DNA of 62,248 bases from Pectobacterium betavasculorum (lineage in GTDB: Bacteria > Pseudomonadota > Gammaproteobacteria > Enterobacterales > Enterobacteriaceae), in contig NZ_JQHM01000017.1 in NCBI RefSeq assembly GCF_000749845.1, positions 1-62,248 of the forward strand, in the 5' to 3' direction. The translations under genes and the position numbers were made by a program. The notes below the pieces were generated by a model. The model worked only from the letters and a program-made list of their open reading frames with translations. It did not search any database and was not told the DNA's origin. Shown piece after piece: positions 28,616-40,248 of this stretch (position 1 is the first letter of the stretch; every line of letters starts with the position of its first letter).

Positions 28616-29215
28616 TCACGGTTCAGATAGCGTTAGCTTAATCGGTTCAACAGCAAAAGTTAGCCCTTTTTCGCCGTCATCTGCAACGACATAGCGCAAG
28701 GCACCTTCCGTTTGCTGGTAAAAGCGCTGTCCTTTGCCTTTCCCCAGCAATTCGGTGACTTTTTTTACACTCTGTTCTTCCGTCAGTGATGGGGCGAACG
28801 TGCGTGCGAGTGCTGCCATATAGTCTATGGCCTGTTTGCGACGTGCTGCGGTTTCTTGTTCGCTTTGCGGCTGCGGTAGCCAGGTGATTTGCAGCGTTTT
28901 GATTTTTCCTGTGCCTTTCTCCAGTGCGGTTGAAGCATAGAGATGCTCGTTGATCCGGCTGGCGGCACGGGTCAACATGCTGATGTTATTGCCGATATCG
29001 ACCACCCGAAATTCACCGATCGGCAGCGTGGGGTTGCTCAAGTTGTAGCGAGAACGGAATTGCATGATGGTTTGATCGAAGGTTGGGGCTCCGGCCAACA
29101 GGTATGGTGCATTGGCTGATGTCTTGGGAGGAAACGTCGGATCGGCTCCCGCATGAGTCTGGTAGAGCACCAGCGATGATAAAACTAAAAGTGAAGCGAT
29201 GCGTTTTCGTGTCAT
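28616..29215 (-). CDS. yiiQ: YiiQ family (DUF1454) periplasmic protein
   Basis: Protein of 199 residues with a signal peptide (MTRKRIASLLVLSSLVLYQT, cleavage near HAGADP). The mature part is a compact domain with MQFRSRYNLSNPTLPIGEFR and a C-terminal ALRYVVADDGEKGLTFAVEP, matching DUF1454. Function unknown. It lies upstream of tpiA and divergent from yiiR, the same setting as in E. coli, which supports the name. Confidence 0.85.
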   Translation of the reverse strand: MTRKRIASLLVLSSLVLYQTHAGADPTFPPKTSANAPYLLAGAPTFDQTIMQFRSRYNLSNPTLPIGEFRVVDIGNNISMLTRAASRINEHLYASTALEKGTGKIKTLQITWLPQPQSEQETAARRKQAIDYMAALARTFAPSLTEEQSVKKVTELLGKGKGQRFYQQTEGALRYVVADDGEKGLTFAVEPIKLTLSEP

Positions 29216-29473
29216 AGGGATTCGGGTCAGCCACTTCAGAAGATGTCCAGGCCGATAACGGCAGAATACGTTTGATTAAAGCGGCATTTGTATGTCGTTG
29301 TCAAAAATAGTGCACTGTTGCCCGAAATCGCACGGGCCTGTCAAAAAATAGTACGAAGTTGTCAAAAATCGCGTAAAGGTTGCAGGTAACCATCTTGGTT
29401 GAGGTAAAATCGCTCAGACTAAAATACAGATTCATTCGGCCAGACAGGCTAATCATTCAGGGCGTTATCGTTA

Positions 29474-29896
29474 ATGACATTACAGCAATGGTGCTTCTCA
29501 TTTAAAGGCCGTATTGGCCGTCGTGATTTCTGGCTTTGGATGGCTATTTGGGTGGCGCTGATGGCGGTATTGTTTACGCTTTCTGGTCAAAGTTGGCTGG
29601 ATACGCAATTGACGGCGTTTGGTTTGGTGGTACTGCTGTGGCCGACAGCGGCGATGATGGTGAAACGGCTGCACGACCGTAACAAAAGCGGTTGGTGGGC
29701 GCTGCTGTTAGTGGTGGCGTGGATACTGGCCTCAGGGAATTGGTACATGTTTTCTGCCATCTGGCAGTGGGGCATTGGCCGTTTCTTGCCGATCCTGATT
29801 ATCGTGATGACGTTGCTCGACTGCGGTGTTTTTCTGGGAACAAAAGGGGAAAATCGGTTTGGCGCAGAGGCGGAGCCATTTCGCTTCCGCCGCTGA
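29474..29896 (+). CDS. yiiR: YiiR-like DUF805 membrane protein
   Basis: Small inner-membrane protein of 140 residues. It starts with the DUF805 signature FKGRIGRRDFWLWMAIW and has four hydrophobic segments (about 20-40, 45-62, 75-95, 97-118). The motif VKRLHDRNKSGWWALLL between TM2 and TM3 is typical of the family. Role unknown. It converges on fpr (14 bases between the stops), as in E. coli. Confidence 0.87.
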   Translation: MTLQQWCFSFKGRIGRRDFWLWMAIWVALMAVLFTLSGQSWLDTQLTAFGLVVLLWPTAAMMVKRLHDRNKSGWWALLLVVAWILASGNWYMFSAIWQWGIGRFLPILIIVMTLLDCGVFLGTKGENRFGAEAEPFRFRR

Positions 29897-29910
29897 GCAA
29901 CGCGTGTTGC

Positions 29911-30657
29911 TTACCAATAGTTCTCGGCGGTCATATGACCGGGTCTGCGACGCAGGTGCTTGGTCATCTGCCGCTCTTCTTTCAGCAACAGTTGAGTATC
30001 ACGTACCATCTGTGGGTTACCGCACAGCATGACATGACTGGTGGCGGTATCCATCGGTAAGCCCACGGCGGCTTCCAGTGCGCCGTTGCTGATCAACGTA
30101 GGAATACGGCCTGTTAGCGAACCAGGTTCCTCTTCTCGGCTGACCACCGTTTGAATATGCAGTTTGCCGTGGTAGCGCTGCTGTAACTGCTGCATCAGCG
30201 GTAGATAGCTCAGGTCGCGTGAGAACCGGGCGGCGTGAACCAGCACGATGTTCTTAAAACGCTCCAGATCCTTGCCTTCCTGAAGGATCGACAGGTAAGG
30301 GCCGATGCCTGTGCCAGTTGCCAGCATCCACAACGTTTCACAATCAGGAATCTCTTCCAGCACGAAAAATCCGGCAGCCTCTTTGACAATCATGATTTCC
30401 GAACCGGGCTGCATGGCATGCAGATGAGGGCTAAGTTTGCCTTCCGGCACGGTCACCAGATAGAACTCAAACGTAGGATCGCTGGGGGCATTCACGTACG
30501 AATACGCGCGTTGCACTTTTTCACCCTCAATCTCCAGCGCCAGCTTGCCATACTGCCCGGCAGTGAATGAATCGATGGGCGCGTGAACCCGAATGCTAAA
30601 CAGACTTTCCGTCCAGTTTTCCACCTGAACCACTTTGCCTGTCACCCATTCAGCCAT
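29911..30657 (-). CDS. fpr: ferredoxin/flavodoxin-NADP+ reductase
   Basis: FAD-dependent reductase of 248 residues moving electrons between NADPH and flavodoxin or ferredoxin. The FAD motif RAYSYVNAP (about 50-58), the NADP pyrophosphate motif GTGIGPYLSIL (about 117-127), CGNPQMV and the C-terminal aromatic end ENYW are intact. In E. coli it belongs to the SoxRS regulon; I did not find a convincing soxbox. An insertion-bearing ERIC element lies 25 bases upstream of the start, between the gene and any distal promoter. Confidence 0.96.
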   Translation of the reverse strand: MAEWVTGKVVQVENWTESLFSIRVHAPIDSFTAGQYGKLALEIEGEKVQRAYSYVNAPSDPTFEFYLVTVPEGKLSPHLHAMQPGSEIMIVKEAAGFFVLEEIPDCETLWMLATGTGIGPYLSILQEGKDLERFKNIVLVHAARFSRDLSYLPLMQQLQQRYHGKLHIQTVVSREEEPGSLTGRIPTLISNGALEAAVGLPMDTATSHVMLCGNPQMVRDTQLLLKEERQMTKHLRRRPGHMTAENYW

Positions 30658-30682
30658 ATTTTTCTGCTCCTGTTGCTTGCGT

Positions 30683-30880
30683 TATTCCCGTCATACTTCA
30701 AGCGGTATGTACGTTGGCAATACTCGGCTCATCTCTGAGCCTCGCCCTGAGGGGTCGCCGCAAGCGGCGTTCAAATTGGCTAAGCCAATTTGTTCTTACT
30801 CACCCCAGTCACTTACTTCAGTAAGCTCCTGGGGACGCGCGCGATTGCCGCCTGCCTGCAACTCGAATTATCCAGAGTAT
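30683..30880. repeat. ERIC element 3, long form with internal insertion
   Basis: Has the ERIC ends (TATTCCCGTCATACTTCAAG; CTCGAATTATCCAGAGTAT) and centre (CACCCCAGTCACTTACTTCA), but about 70-80 extra bases lie between about 30718 and 30798. The extra segment has its own stems, such as GTCGCCGCAAGCGGCG and AAATTGGCTAAGCCAATTT. It is 198 bp long against 125 for the others and fills most of the fpr-glpX gap. Confidence 0.9.
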
Positions 30881-30970
30881 CGATACCACTATTTGTACAC
30901 GTAAGTCGTGCATCTAAGATACGCTATTTATTAACAATTGTGAAACAATCAGTCAGTTGGGCTGTACTTG

Positions 30971-31981
30971 CTACAGCAGGAACTCGTGTAGCTTGCGATC
31001 CTTACGATCCAGATAGTGCGTCGATTTAATCCGGCGGATCGTGCGAGATTTACCGCGGATCAACAGTGTTTCTGTGGTGGCCATGTTGCCTTTACGTGCG
31101 ATTCCCTCCAGCAAGTCACCTTTGGTTATGCCGGTCGCGGAGAAAATCACGTTGTCGTTACGCGCCATGTCATCAAGCTTGAGGACGCCACCGGCTTCGA
31201 TGCCCATTTGCTGGCAGCGTGCCAGCTCATCTTCACCGATACGGCGGTTTTCAGCGCTATCTCCTTTGACCTGATGACGAGCCAGCAAACGCCCCTGCAT
31301 GTCGCCGTCAAGCGCACGGATAACGGCCGCCGAGATGACGCCTTCTGGCGCGCCGCCAATGCCGTACAGCACGTCAACTTCACTGTCCGGCATGCAGGTG
31401 AGAATGGATGCGGCTACGTCGCCGTCTGGAATCGCGAACACTTTCACTCCCAGTTGTTGCATTTCCGCGATGCAGGCATCGTGGCGCGGTTTAGCCAGCG
31501 TTGTCACGGTTAATTGGCTGAGCGGTTTACCCAGCTTTAGTGCGACATTGCGCAGGTTGTCCGCCAGCGGCAGGTTGAGGTCAATCGAGCCTTTCGCTTC
31601 GGGGCCGACGATTAGCTTCTCCATGTACATGTCTGGCGCGTGCAGAAACGCACCTTTTTCGCCGACGGCCAGTACGGCCAGCGCATTCGCCTGACCCATC
31701 GCTGTCATCCGTGTGCCTTCAATCGGATCGACAGCAATATCAACGGCATCGCCCTGACCGGTACCGACTTCTTCACCGATGAATAGCATGGGCGCTTCGT
31801 CGATTTCCCCTTCGCCGATGACAATTTGACCGTTGATATTGACCTGATTCAGCATAATCCGCATCGCCTGTACGGCGGCATTATCGGCGGCGTTTTTATC
31901 GCCACGACCTAACCACTTATAGCCTGCCAGCGCGGCTGCTTCGGTGACGCGAGAGAACTCAATGGCTAATTCACGTTTCAT
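30971..31981 (-). CDS. glpX: class II fructose-1,6-bisphosphatase
   Basis: Li-sensitive phosphatase of 336 residues in the gluconeogenic route from glycerol. The metal/phosphate motif DPIEGTRMTAMGQANAL (about 88-105), GEGEIDEAPML and GGAPEGVISAAVIRAL mark the GlpX family. It is the third gene of glpFKX, separated from glpK by 211 bases that hold a terminator-like hairpin, so partial read-through or a separate promoter is likely. Confidence 0.97.
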   Translation of the reverse strand: MKRELAIEFSRVTEAAALAGYKWLGRGDKNAADNAAVQAMRIMLNQVNINGQIVIGEGEIDEAPMLFIGEEVGTGQGDAVDIAVDPIEGTRMTAMGQANALAVLAVGEKGAFLHAPDMYMEKLIVGPEAKGSIDLNLPLADNLRNVALKLGKPLSQLTVTTLAKPRHDACIAEMQQLGVKVFAIPDGDVAASILTCMPDSEVDVLYGIGGAPEGVISAAVIRALDGDMQGRLLARHQVKGDSAENRRIGEDELARCQQMGIEAGGVLKLDDMARNDNVIFSATGITKGDLLEGIARKGNMATTETLLIRGKSRTIRRIKSTHYLDRKDRKLHEFLL

Positions 31982-32156
31982 AAATACCTGTCTGTTGTCG
32001 ATCGGGAGGGAGTCGCCTCATGTTAGCCATTTAAGCCTGAATTTACTCGCCCAGTTCCCGTGGTCGCCCCGGGTATCTCGGTTCTTAAACGATCAACATT
32101 AGGATATGGAATAGGATTTTATCACAACGGGGAAGGGCAGCGGTTAAGTGATGCGG

Positions 32157-32185
32157 AAAAATCGGGCGCGACAGGCGCGCCCGAT
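32157..32185 (-). terminator. hairpin downstream of glpK
   Basis: ATCGGGCGCG-loop-CGCGCCCGAT, a perfect 10-bp stem, followed on the minus strand by TTTT. It begins 8 bases past the glpK stop and probably reduces transcription into glpX. Confidence 0.8.
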
Positions 32186-32192
32186 AGGGGGG

Positions 32193-34597
<2,405 letters not shown>

Positions 34598-34619
34598 AAT
34601 TTTTTTCCTGCTGGGTAAC

Positions 34620-34800
34620 GTACAGAGTGGTAGGCCTAAGGATACCGTCTGGCGGCATCCTCTGTTTTAAATGTATTTATGATGTGAATTTATCGTTAAT
34701 GAGCGAAAACGAGAAATATCGAAATTAAAATGTGTGTTGCGTGTCAAAAAAATGAGCGTATTCGCTTATAAAATGACTCGTAGTGGTTTTTCGTTCATGG
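34620..34800 (-). promoter_or_regulatory. glpF promoter region with candidate GlpR sites
   Basis: Three similar sites resemble the GlpR operator (ATGTTCGA-type dyad): AATGAGCGAAAACGAGAAAT at 34698-34717, AATGAGCGTATTCGCTTATA at 34751-34770, and the half-site GTTTTTCGTTCATGG at 34786-34800. A TGTGA half of a CRP site lies at about 34684. Positions upstream of glpF fit repression by GlpR and activation by CRP as in E. coli. Site assignment is by eye. Confidence 0.5.
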
Positions 34801-34869
34801 GTGATAGTAACGCTCAGGTTAAATTTATTAACACAATAGACGTAACGGGGAAGCGAACGGGGGCGTTTG

Positions 34870-34932
34870 CAGTTTGAATCGCTTGTTTTTTGGTTTGTAT
34901 TGCCCGTTTTTCAGTTTGTACTGATAGTGTTA
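34870..34932. repeat. three imperfect 21-bp direct repeats
   Basis: Units CAGTTTGAATCGCTTGTTTTT, TGGTTTGTATTGCCCGTTTTT (each written as one unit of about 21) and CAGTTTGTACTGATAGTG follow one another. They share CAGTTTGTA-type starts and GTTTTT ends; the third unit is diverged. They lie in the 551-base glpF-zapB gap. A minus-strand frame through them has no RBS or family and is not called. Confidence 0.6.
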
Positions 34933-35148
34933 AGTAAGAAAAGCTGCGACACTCGCGTAGTGGGGGACGTGCGCTAGACAGGGGGCCATTGGCTACATAC
35001 AATTTCGTTATGGTCTGTCTTGCCAGCCGTCCCGCGGTCAGGACTATGTTTGCGGGCGGATGACGCGACACCGTGAGTGTTGGTTACAGAGTCCGAAAGC
35101 CAGCGTTAACCGATCTTTGCCTTGTTGCGATTAAAAGGGGTTTGAAGA

Positions 35149-35388
35149 ATGTCATTTGAAGTGTTTGAAAAGCTGGAAGCGAAAGTTCAGCAAGCGATTG
35201 ATACCATCACGTTGTTGCAAATGGAAATTGAAGAGCTGAAAGAGCAGAACAACACGCTGTCGCAGGATGTTCAGGCGGCAGCGGGTTCACGTGAAGCGCT
35301 GGTGCGCGAGAACGAACAGTTGAAAGAAGAGCAAGTGGTGTGGCAAGAGCGCCTGCGTGCGCTGTTAGGCAAAATGGAAGAAGTCTAA
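35149..35388 (+). CDS. zapB: cell-division protein ZapB
   Basis: Coiled-coil protein of 79 residues. Heptads run through nearly the whole chain ([20 protein letters not shown] at the start, many Glu/Gln/Leu). It matches E. coli ZapB in length and at the N-terminus [10 protein letters not shown]. It binds ZapA and MatP at the Z-ring in the cytoplasm. Monocistronic; the ATG follows AAGGGG at modest spacing. Confidence 0.96.
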   Translation: MSFEVFEKLEAKVQQAIDTITLLQMEIEELKEQNNTLSQDVQAAAGSREALVRENEQLKEEQVVWQERLRALLGKMEEV

Positions 35389-35432
35389 TAGGACTTTTGA
35401 CAGCCTGAGAAGCCTGTTTCACTGAAGTAGAA

Positions 35433-35613
35433 CGGTGATAATGGGATAGAAGAGTAAAGCGTCCGCGCCAGGGACAAAAACGTCAGGAACGTTTTTGAAC
35501 GTCGCTTGCGACGGCTCTGAAAGGGGGAATCTCAGGGATGAGATTCCTATCTGCGCGGCTCGAGCGTACAGGGATGTATTTACCGCGTCTTTACGATCTA
35601 CCCATTATCATCG
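35433..35613. repeat. B-family element, copy 3, with internal insertion
   Basis: Ends CGGTGATAATGGGATAGA / TCTACCCATTATCATCG are inverted repeats, and the interior has GAGTAAAGCGTCCGCGCCAG and CGTCTTTACGATC as in copies 1 and 2. About 78 extra bases sit in the middle, including AAAAACGTCAGGAACGTTTTT and a module (35519-35550) that recurs at 53628-53660. It lies between zapB and rraA. Confidence 0.78.
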
Positions 35614-35647
35614 CTCGACGCCATCAATCCCTGACAATTCAACGATA

Positions 35648-36160
<513 letters not shown>

Positions 36161-36267
36161 TCATGAGTATATCCCTTTCTGGCCGCTGTTGGCAAAATCA
36201 TCAAATGTTAACTTGATGCGCATCAGTAAATGAGCGCCGCTTTTCGCCCGCGCTCACTTTACCTGCA

Positions 36268-37185
36268 CTAACTCAATATCACGCCAACGGCGAACAAAAT
36301 GTTAGTCAGCAACGCGCCTTTCACTGTTTTTTCCAGCATCGGACGCATACTGAACGCGCTGGTTTCACGCAGCACATAGCGCGCCTGTTGAATCAGCAGC
36401 GGGAGTGCCAGAACAAACAGCCAGCCCGCCAGACTGTGCAGATAAAACGTCGCAAACAGACCGAGACACACCGGTGCCAGCAGCAGTAGCATCGTATGGT
36501 AGAAGCGTGCTTTTTCCGCGCCAAGACGCACCGCCAGCGTGTTTTTTCCACTGACACGATCGTTGTCGATATCGCGCAGGTTGTTGATATTCAGTACCGC
36601 TGTCGCCAACAAACCGCAGGCTGTCGCGGGCAGCATCACGATGCTGTCGAAGTGGCCGGTTTGCAGGTAGTACGACCCGGCGACGCTGAGCCAGCCGAAA
36701 AAGATCAACACCGAGATATCGCCGAGCCCGATGTAGCCATAGGGTTTATTACCGACGGTATAGGTGATGGCGGCGAAAATAGCCAACAGTCCCAGAATCA
36801 GAAAACCGAAGATATCCGCTGGCTTTTCACATGCCAGAATGACCAGACTCACACCAGAAATGATGGTGAGTATCACGGTTACGATCAGCGCATTGCGCAG
36901 TTGCAACAGTGTAATGACACCAGTCTGGATGCCGCGCAACGGCCCGATACGTTCCTTGGTATCGCTACCTTTTATCGCATCCCCATAGTCGTTCGCAAGA
37001 TTGGAAAGGATTTGCAGCAGTCCGGCGGTCAACAATGCCAGTAATGCTACGCCCGGTTTAAAACTGCTATGCCAGCTCGCGATCGCCGAGCCGGTGACGA
37101 TGGACGCAAAAGCCAATGGCAACGTTTTTGGACGTAGACTATCCAGCCAGGCTTTGGTTTTGCTGCTATGGGTCGATAAGGTCAT
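36268..37185 (-). CDS. menA: 1,4-dihydroxy-2-naphthoate polyprenyltransferase
   Basis: UbiA-family inner-membrane enzyme of 305 residues attaching the octaprenyl chain in menaquinone synthesis. Eight or nine TM helices; the two Asp-rich prenyl-diphosphate motifs are NDYGDAIKGSD (about 64-74) and NNLRDIDNDRVSGK (about 189-202). I start at 37185 (MTLSTHSSKT) by length (E. coli 308); a frame to 37296 adds 37 residues with no family match. Confidence 0.96.
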   Translation of the reverse strand: MTLSTHSSKTKAWLDSLRPKTLPLAFASIVTGSAIASWHSSFKPGVALLALLTAGLLQILSNLANDYGDAIKGSDTKERIGPLRGIQTGVITLLQLRNALIVTVILTIISGVSLVILACEKPADIFGFLILGLLAIFAAITYTVGNKPYGYIGLGDISVLIFFGWLSVAGSYYLQTGHFDSIVMLPATACGLLATAVLNINNLRDIDNDRVSGKNTLAVRLGAEKARFYHTMLLLLAPVCLGLFATFYLHSLAGWLFVLALPLLIQQARYVLRETSAFSMRPMLEKTVKGALLTNILFAVGVILS

Positions 37186-37270
37186 GGTGTGCTTCAATTT
37201 TATTGACGATTCAATTGCGTGAATCATCCGTTTATAAACAAAAAAAGTCAGTGATGGCGGCGTCAGAAAC

Positions 37271-37299
37271 AAAAGTGGGAGGCCTACGCCTCCCACTTT
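37271..37299. terminator. terminator between hslU and menA
   Basis: GTGGGAGGC-CTAC-GCCTCCCAC with A and T tracts on the two sides (AAAA before, TTT after). It lies 31 bases past hslU and ends hslVU on the minus strand. Confidence 0.87.
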
Positions 37300-37329
37300 A
37301 TCGTTAATAGTGCGATCCGCGAAAACGGA

Positions 37330-38661
37330 TTATAAGATAAATCGACTCAGATCTTCATCTGCTACTAATTCATCCAGATGATTACGTACGTAATCTGCGT
37401 CAATGGTAACGCTTTGGCCGTTCATTTCGCTGGCGTCGTAAGAAACATCTTCGATCAAACGCTCCATCACGGTGTGCAGACGGCGCGCGCCGATATTCTC
37501 GGTGCTTTCGTTCACCTGCCAGGCCGCTTCGGCAATGCGACGGATACCATCGGCGGTGAATGAAATATCCACGCCCTCCGTTGCCATCAACGCTTTATAC
37601 TGTTCGGTCAGCGAGGCACTCGGTTCTGTCAGGATGCGCTCGAAATCTTCCGTCGTTAGCGCCTGTAATTCCACACGGATCGGCAGACGTCCCTGCAACT
37701 CTGGAATCAGATCGGACGGGCTGGCAACCTGGAACGCGCCGGACGCGATAAACAGGATGTGGTCAGTTTTGACCATACCATGCTTGGTCGATACGGTGCA
37801 GCCTTCAACCAGCGGCAGCAGGTCGCGCTGAACGCCTTCACGGGAAACATCCGGGCCTGAGCTTTCGCCGCGCTTACAGATTTTGTCAATCTCGTCGATG
37901 AACACGATACCGTGCTGCTCAACGGCTTCAATCGCCTGCTGTTTCAGCTCTTCCGGGTTTACCAGCTTGGCGGCTTCTTCTTCTATCAGCAGCTTGAAAG
38001 CATCTTTAATTTTGACCTTACGGGCTTTCTGCTTCTGTCCTGCCAGATTCTGGAACATGGACTGTAGCTGATTGGTCATCTCTTCCATGCCTGGCGGCGC
38101 CATGATCTCTACGCCAACGGGGGCGGCAGCCAGATCGATCTCGATCTCTTTGTCGTCCAACTGGCCTTCACGCAGTTTCTTGCGGAATGCCTGACGTGCA
38201 GCGGAAGGCTCTTGCGTGCTTTCCGCCTGTCCCCAGTTGTTTTTCGCCGGAGGAATCAGTACATCCAGAATACGCTCTTCCGCCATCTCTTCCGCACGGA
38301 AGCGATTTTTTTCGATGGACTGGAGGCGCACCATTTTTATCGCGGAATCCGTCAGATCGCGAATGATGGAGTCAACTTCTTTACCTACGTAGCCAACTTC
38401 GGTGAATTTGGTTGCTTCCACTTTGATGAACGGCGCATTGGCGAGCTTTGCCAGACGGCGAGCGATTTCGGTTTTACCTACGCCAGTCGGGCCGATCATG
38501 AGAATGTTTTTAGGCGTCACTTCATGACGGAGTGCTTCGTCCAACTGCATACGGCGCCAGCGGTTACGCAGCGCGATGGACACGGCACGTTTCGCTTTAT
38601 GTTGGCCGATGATATAGCTGTCGAGTTCGCTGACTATCTCGCGCGGGGTCATTTCAGACAT
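37330..38661 (-). CDS. hslU: ATPase HslU of the HslVU protease
   Basis: AAA+ unfoldase of 443 residues. Walker A is [16 protein letters not shown] (about 57-72) and Walker B is [11 protein letters not shown]; the intermediate I-domain spans about 110-240, the sensor/substrate loop GYVGKEVD is intact, and the C-terminal tail LSRFIL that inserts into HslV is present. It unfolds proteins for HslV in the cytosol. 9 bases after hslV, so one operon under the heat-shock promoter. Confidence 0.98.
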   Translation of the reverse strand: MSEMTPREIVSELDSYIIGQHKAKRAVSIALRNRWRRMQLDEALRHEVTPKNILMIGPTGVGKTEIARRLAKLANAPFIKVEATKFTEVGYVGKEVDSIIRDLTDSAIKMVRLQSIEKNRFRAEEMAEERILDVLIPPAKNNWGQAESTQEPSAARQAFRKKLREGQLDDKEIEIDLAAAPVGVEIMAPPGMEEMTNQLQSMFQNLAGQKQKARKVKIKDAFKLLIEEEAAKLVNPEELKQQAIEAVEQHGIVFIDEIDKICKRGESSGPDVSREGVQRDLLPLVEGCTVSTKHGMVKTDHILFIASGAFQVASPSDLIPELQGRLPIRVELQALTTEDFERILTEPSASLTEQYKALMATEGVDISFTADGIRRIAEAAWQVNESTENIGARRLHTVMERLIEDVSYDASEMNGQSVTIDADYVRNHLDELVADEDLSRFIL

Positions 38662-38670
38662 AGTTGATCC

Positions 38671-39201
38671 TTACGCCTTGGAGGCTAATTCTTCTATCGT
38701 GTGGAACTGGTTGGTGTAGATACAGATATCGCCAGCGATCCCCAGAGATTTCTCGACGATATCACGGGCACCCAGTTCGGTATTTTCCAGTAAAGCACGA
38801 GCTGCTGCCTGTGCATAAGGACCGCCGGAACCAATAGCGATCAGATCGTTTTCAGGCTGCACGACATCGCCGTTACCGGTAATGATCAGCGAGGCATTTT
38901 CGTCCGCGACGGCTAGCAACGCTTCCAGTTTGCGTAACATTCGGTCAGTACGCCAATCTTTAGCCAGCTCGACGGCCGCTTTCACCAGATGACCCTGATG
39001 CAATTCCAGTTTGCGCTCAAAAAGCTCAAAAAGGGTAAAGGCATCCGCCGTACCGCCTGCGAAACCGGCGATAACGCGGTCATGGTAGAGACGACGTACT
39101 TTACGCACGTTGCCTTTCATCACGGTGTTGCCCAGAGTGGCTTGTCCATCACCGCCAATGACCACTTGGCCGTTGCGGCGTACGCTTACAATTGTTGTCA
39201 C
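38671..39201 (-). CDS. hslV: protease subunit HslV
   Basis: Proteasome-beta-like peptidase of 176 residues. After removal of Met1 the N-terminal Thr (TTIVSVRRN) is the nucleophile; the conserved [14 protein letters not shown] and [18 protein letters not shown] follow. It forms a dodecamer capped by HslU. The upstream gap holds a sigma-32 promoter and a hairpin. Confidence 0.98.
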   Translation of the reverse strand: MTTIVSVRRNGQVVIGGDGQATLGNTVMKGNVRKVRRLYHDRVIAGFAGGTADAFTLFELFERKLELHQGHLVKAAVELAKDWRTDRMLRKLEALLAVADENASLIITGNGDVVQPENDLIAIGSGGPYAQAAARALLENTELGARDIVEKSLGIAGDICIYTNQFHTIEELASKA

Positions 39202-39221
39202 GAGTCAGTCCCCGTTTGAAG

Positions 39222-39246
39222 AAAAAGACCCCCGCATGATTCGGGG
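39222..39246 (-). terminator. hairpin in the hslV leader / ftsN 3' region
   Basis: CCCCG-AATCATG-CGGGG followed on the minus strand by TCTTTTTC. It could end ftsN transcripts or be a stabilising hairpin of the hslVU 5' UTR, since it lies downstream of the predicted hslV promoter. Confidence 0.5.
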
Positions 39247-39262
39247 CACATTGCTGTTATAG

Positions 39263-39288
39263 ATGGGGGAAAGCGTGGGGTTTTTCAA
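39263..39288 (-). promoter_or_regulatory. sigma-32 heat-shock promoter of hslVU
   Basis: On the minus strand, TTGAAA (39288-39283), a 14-base spacer and CCCCAT (39268-39263) match the RpoH consensus (CTTGAAA-N13/14-CCCCATNT). The -35 overlaps the ftsN stop codon. The arrangement matches the heat-shock control known for E. coli hslVU. Confidence 0.75.
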
Positions 39289-40160
39289 CCCCCGCTGGCA
39301 AGAGGAATACAGTTTGATGCGCCCGCGCCCTTAAGACGTTGGATCATGCTATCTGCGGCAGCGCGGTTGTTGTAAGGCCCCAGCATAATGCGGTTCCAGC
39401 CACCGTTAGAGGTGATGCGGCTTTCGATACCGGCAAACGCCAACTGTGCCCTCACTGATTCGGCAGGGTCCATGGTTTTGAAGGAGCCACATTGGATCGC
39501 CCAGCGCTGGGTTTTTTCGGCTTTTGGCGCTTCAGGCTGTTTGACCGGCTGTTGCTTCGGTGCTTCCTGTTTTGGTGTTTCTTGTCTTGGAATGTCTTGC
39601 CTTGGAACAACAGGCGTCGTTTGCGTAACGACTGGTGCACGCGTTGCAGGCTGGGTCGTCACAACAGGCTGCTGTTGCATCGATTGCGTCGGCGGCTTGA
39701 TCGTCACCTGAGAGCGCGGAACCTGAGTCTGGTCGTTATACGGCACCTCGGAAAGCTGTGTTGGCTGACGCCGCATATCAGACTGCATCTGTTCCAACAG
39801 CTGGCGCTGTTCATCTGTCAACTGTACCGGTGACCGGATCTCTCCACCTGCTGAAGGTTCCGTTGGTGTCGTAACGCCCAACTGACGATTTTCCAGCTCT
39901 TTGATGTAACGCCAACGTTCTTCCGGTTTGGGGGGCAGCCCATTACCTTTGCCCGTGTTCTGATGCGGCAGGACGGGGGAGTCTTCGGGTTTATTATGGG
40001 CGATAAAGTACAGACCGCCCGCGAAGGTGACCAAAACGGCAACAGCGAGCGCAATCATCGTTTTGGACGCACCTGAAGCTTTGCCTTTTTTTCGGCTATT
40101 TGTCGTTTTCCGACGCGTTCCTGATGAACGTCCCCGGCTCACGTAGTCTCTTTGTGCCAC
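39285..40160 (-). CDS. ftsN: cell-division protein FtsN
   Basis: Bitopic septal-ring activator of 291 residues. It has a short basic cytoplasmic start (AQRDYVSRGRSS), one TM (about 33-53, MIALAVAVLVTFAGGLYFIA), a Pro/Gln-rich periplasmic linker (about 60-210), and a C-terminal SPOR domain (about 215-291; WAIQCGSF, GWNRIMLGPYNNRAAADSMI). I chose the GTG at 40160 because the protein then begins like E. coli FtsN (AQRDYV); an ATG at 40307 adds 49 unrelated residues and would overlap cytR. Confidence 0.93.
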   Translation of the reverse strand: MAQRDYVSRGRSSGTRRKTTNSRKKGKASGASKTMIALAVAVLVTFAGGLYFIAHNKPEDSPVLPHQNTGKGNGLPPKPEERWRYIKELENRQLGVTTPTEPSAGGEIRSPVQLTDEQRQLLEQMQSDMRRQPTQLSEVPYNDQTQVPRSQVTIKPPTQSMQQQPVVTTQPATRAPVVTQTTPVVPRQDIPRQETPKQEAPKQQPVKQPEAPKAEKTQRWAIQCGSFKTMDPAESVRAQLAFAGIESRITSNGGWNRIMLGPYNNRAAADSMIQRLKGAGASNCIPLASGG

Positions 40161-40248
40161 TGTCGTTTCGCTGTGAATTGATAGGTAAATAACATAATTA
40201 GGGGGCCATGTTACTGAACCCTCAAATATTTGACCAGCACCTGAAGTC

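Noticed and set aside
34831-34845. Single AGACGTAA near the glpF-zapB gap as a met box
   Set aside because: Met boxes act in tandem; there is no adjacent second 8-mer.
34814-35071. Minus-strand 85-codon frame with QT-K-AIQT peptide repeats
   Set aside because: The peptide repeats are just the 21-bp DNA repeats; no ribosome site, no known family, and it overlaps nothing coding.
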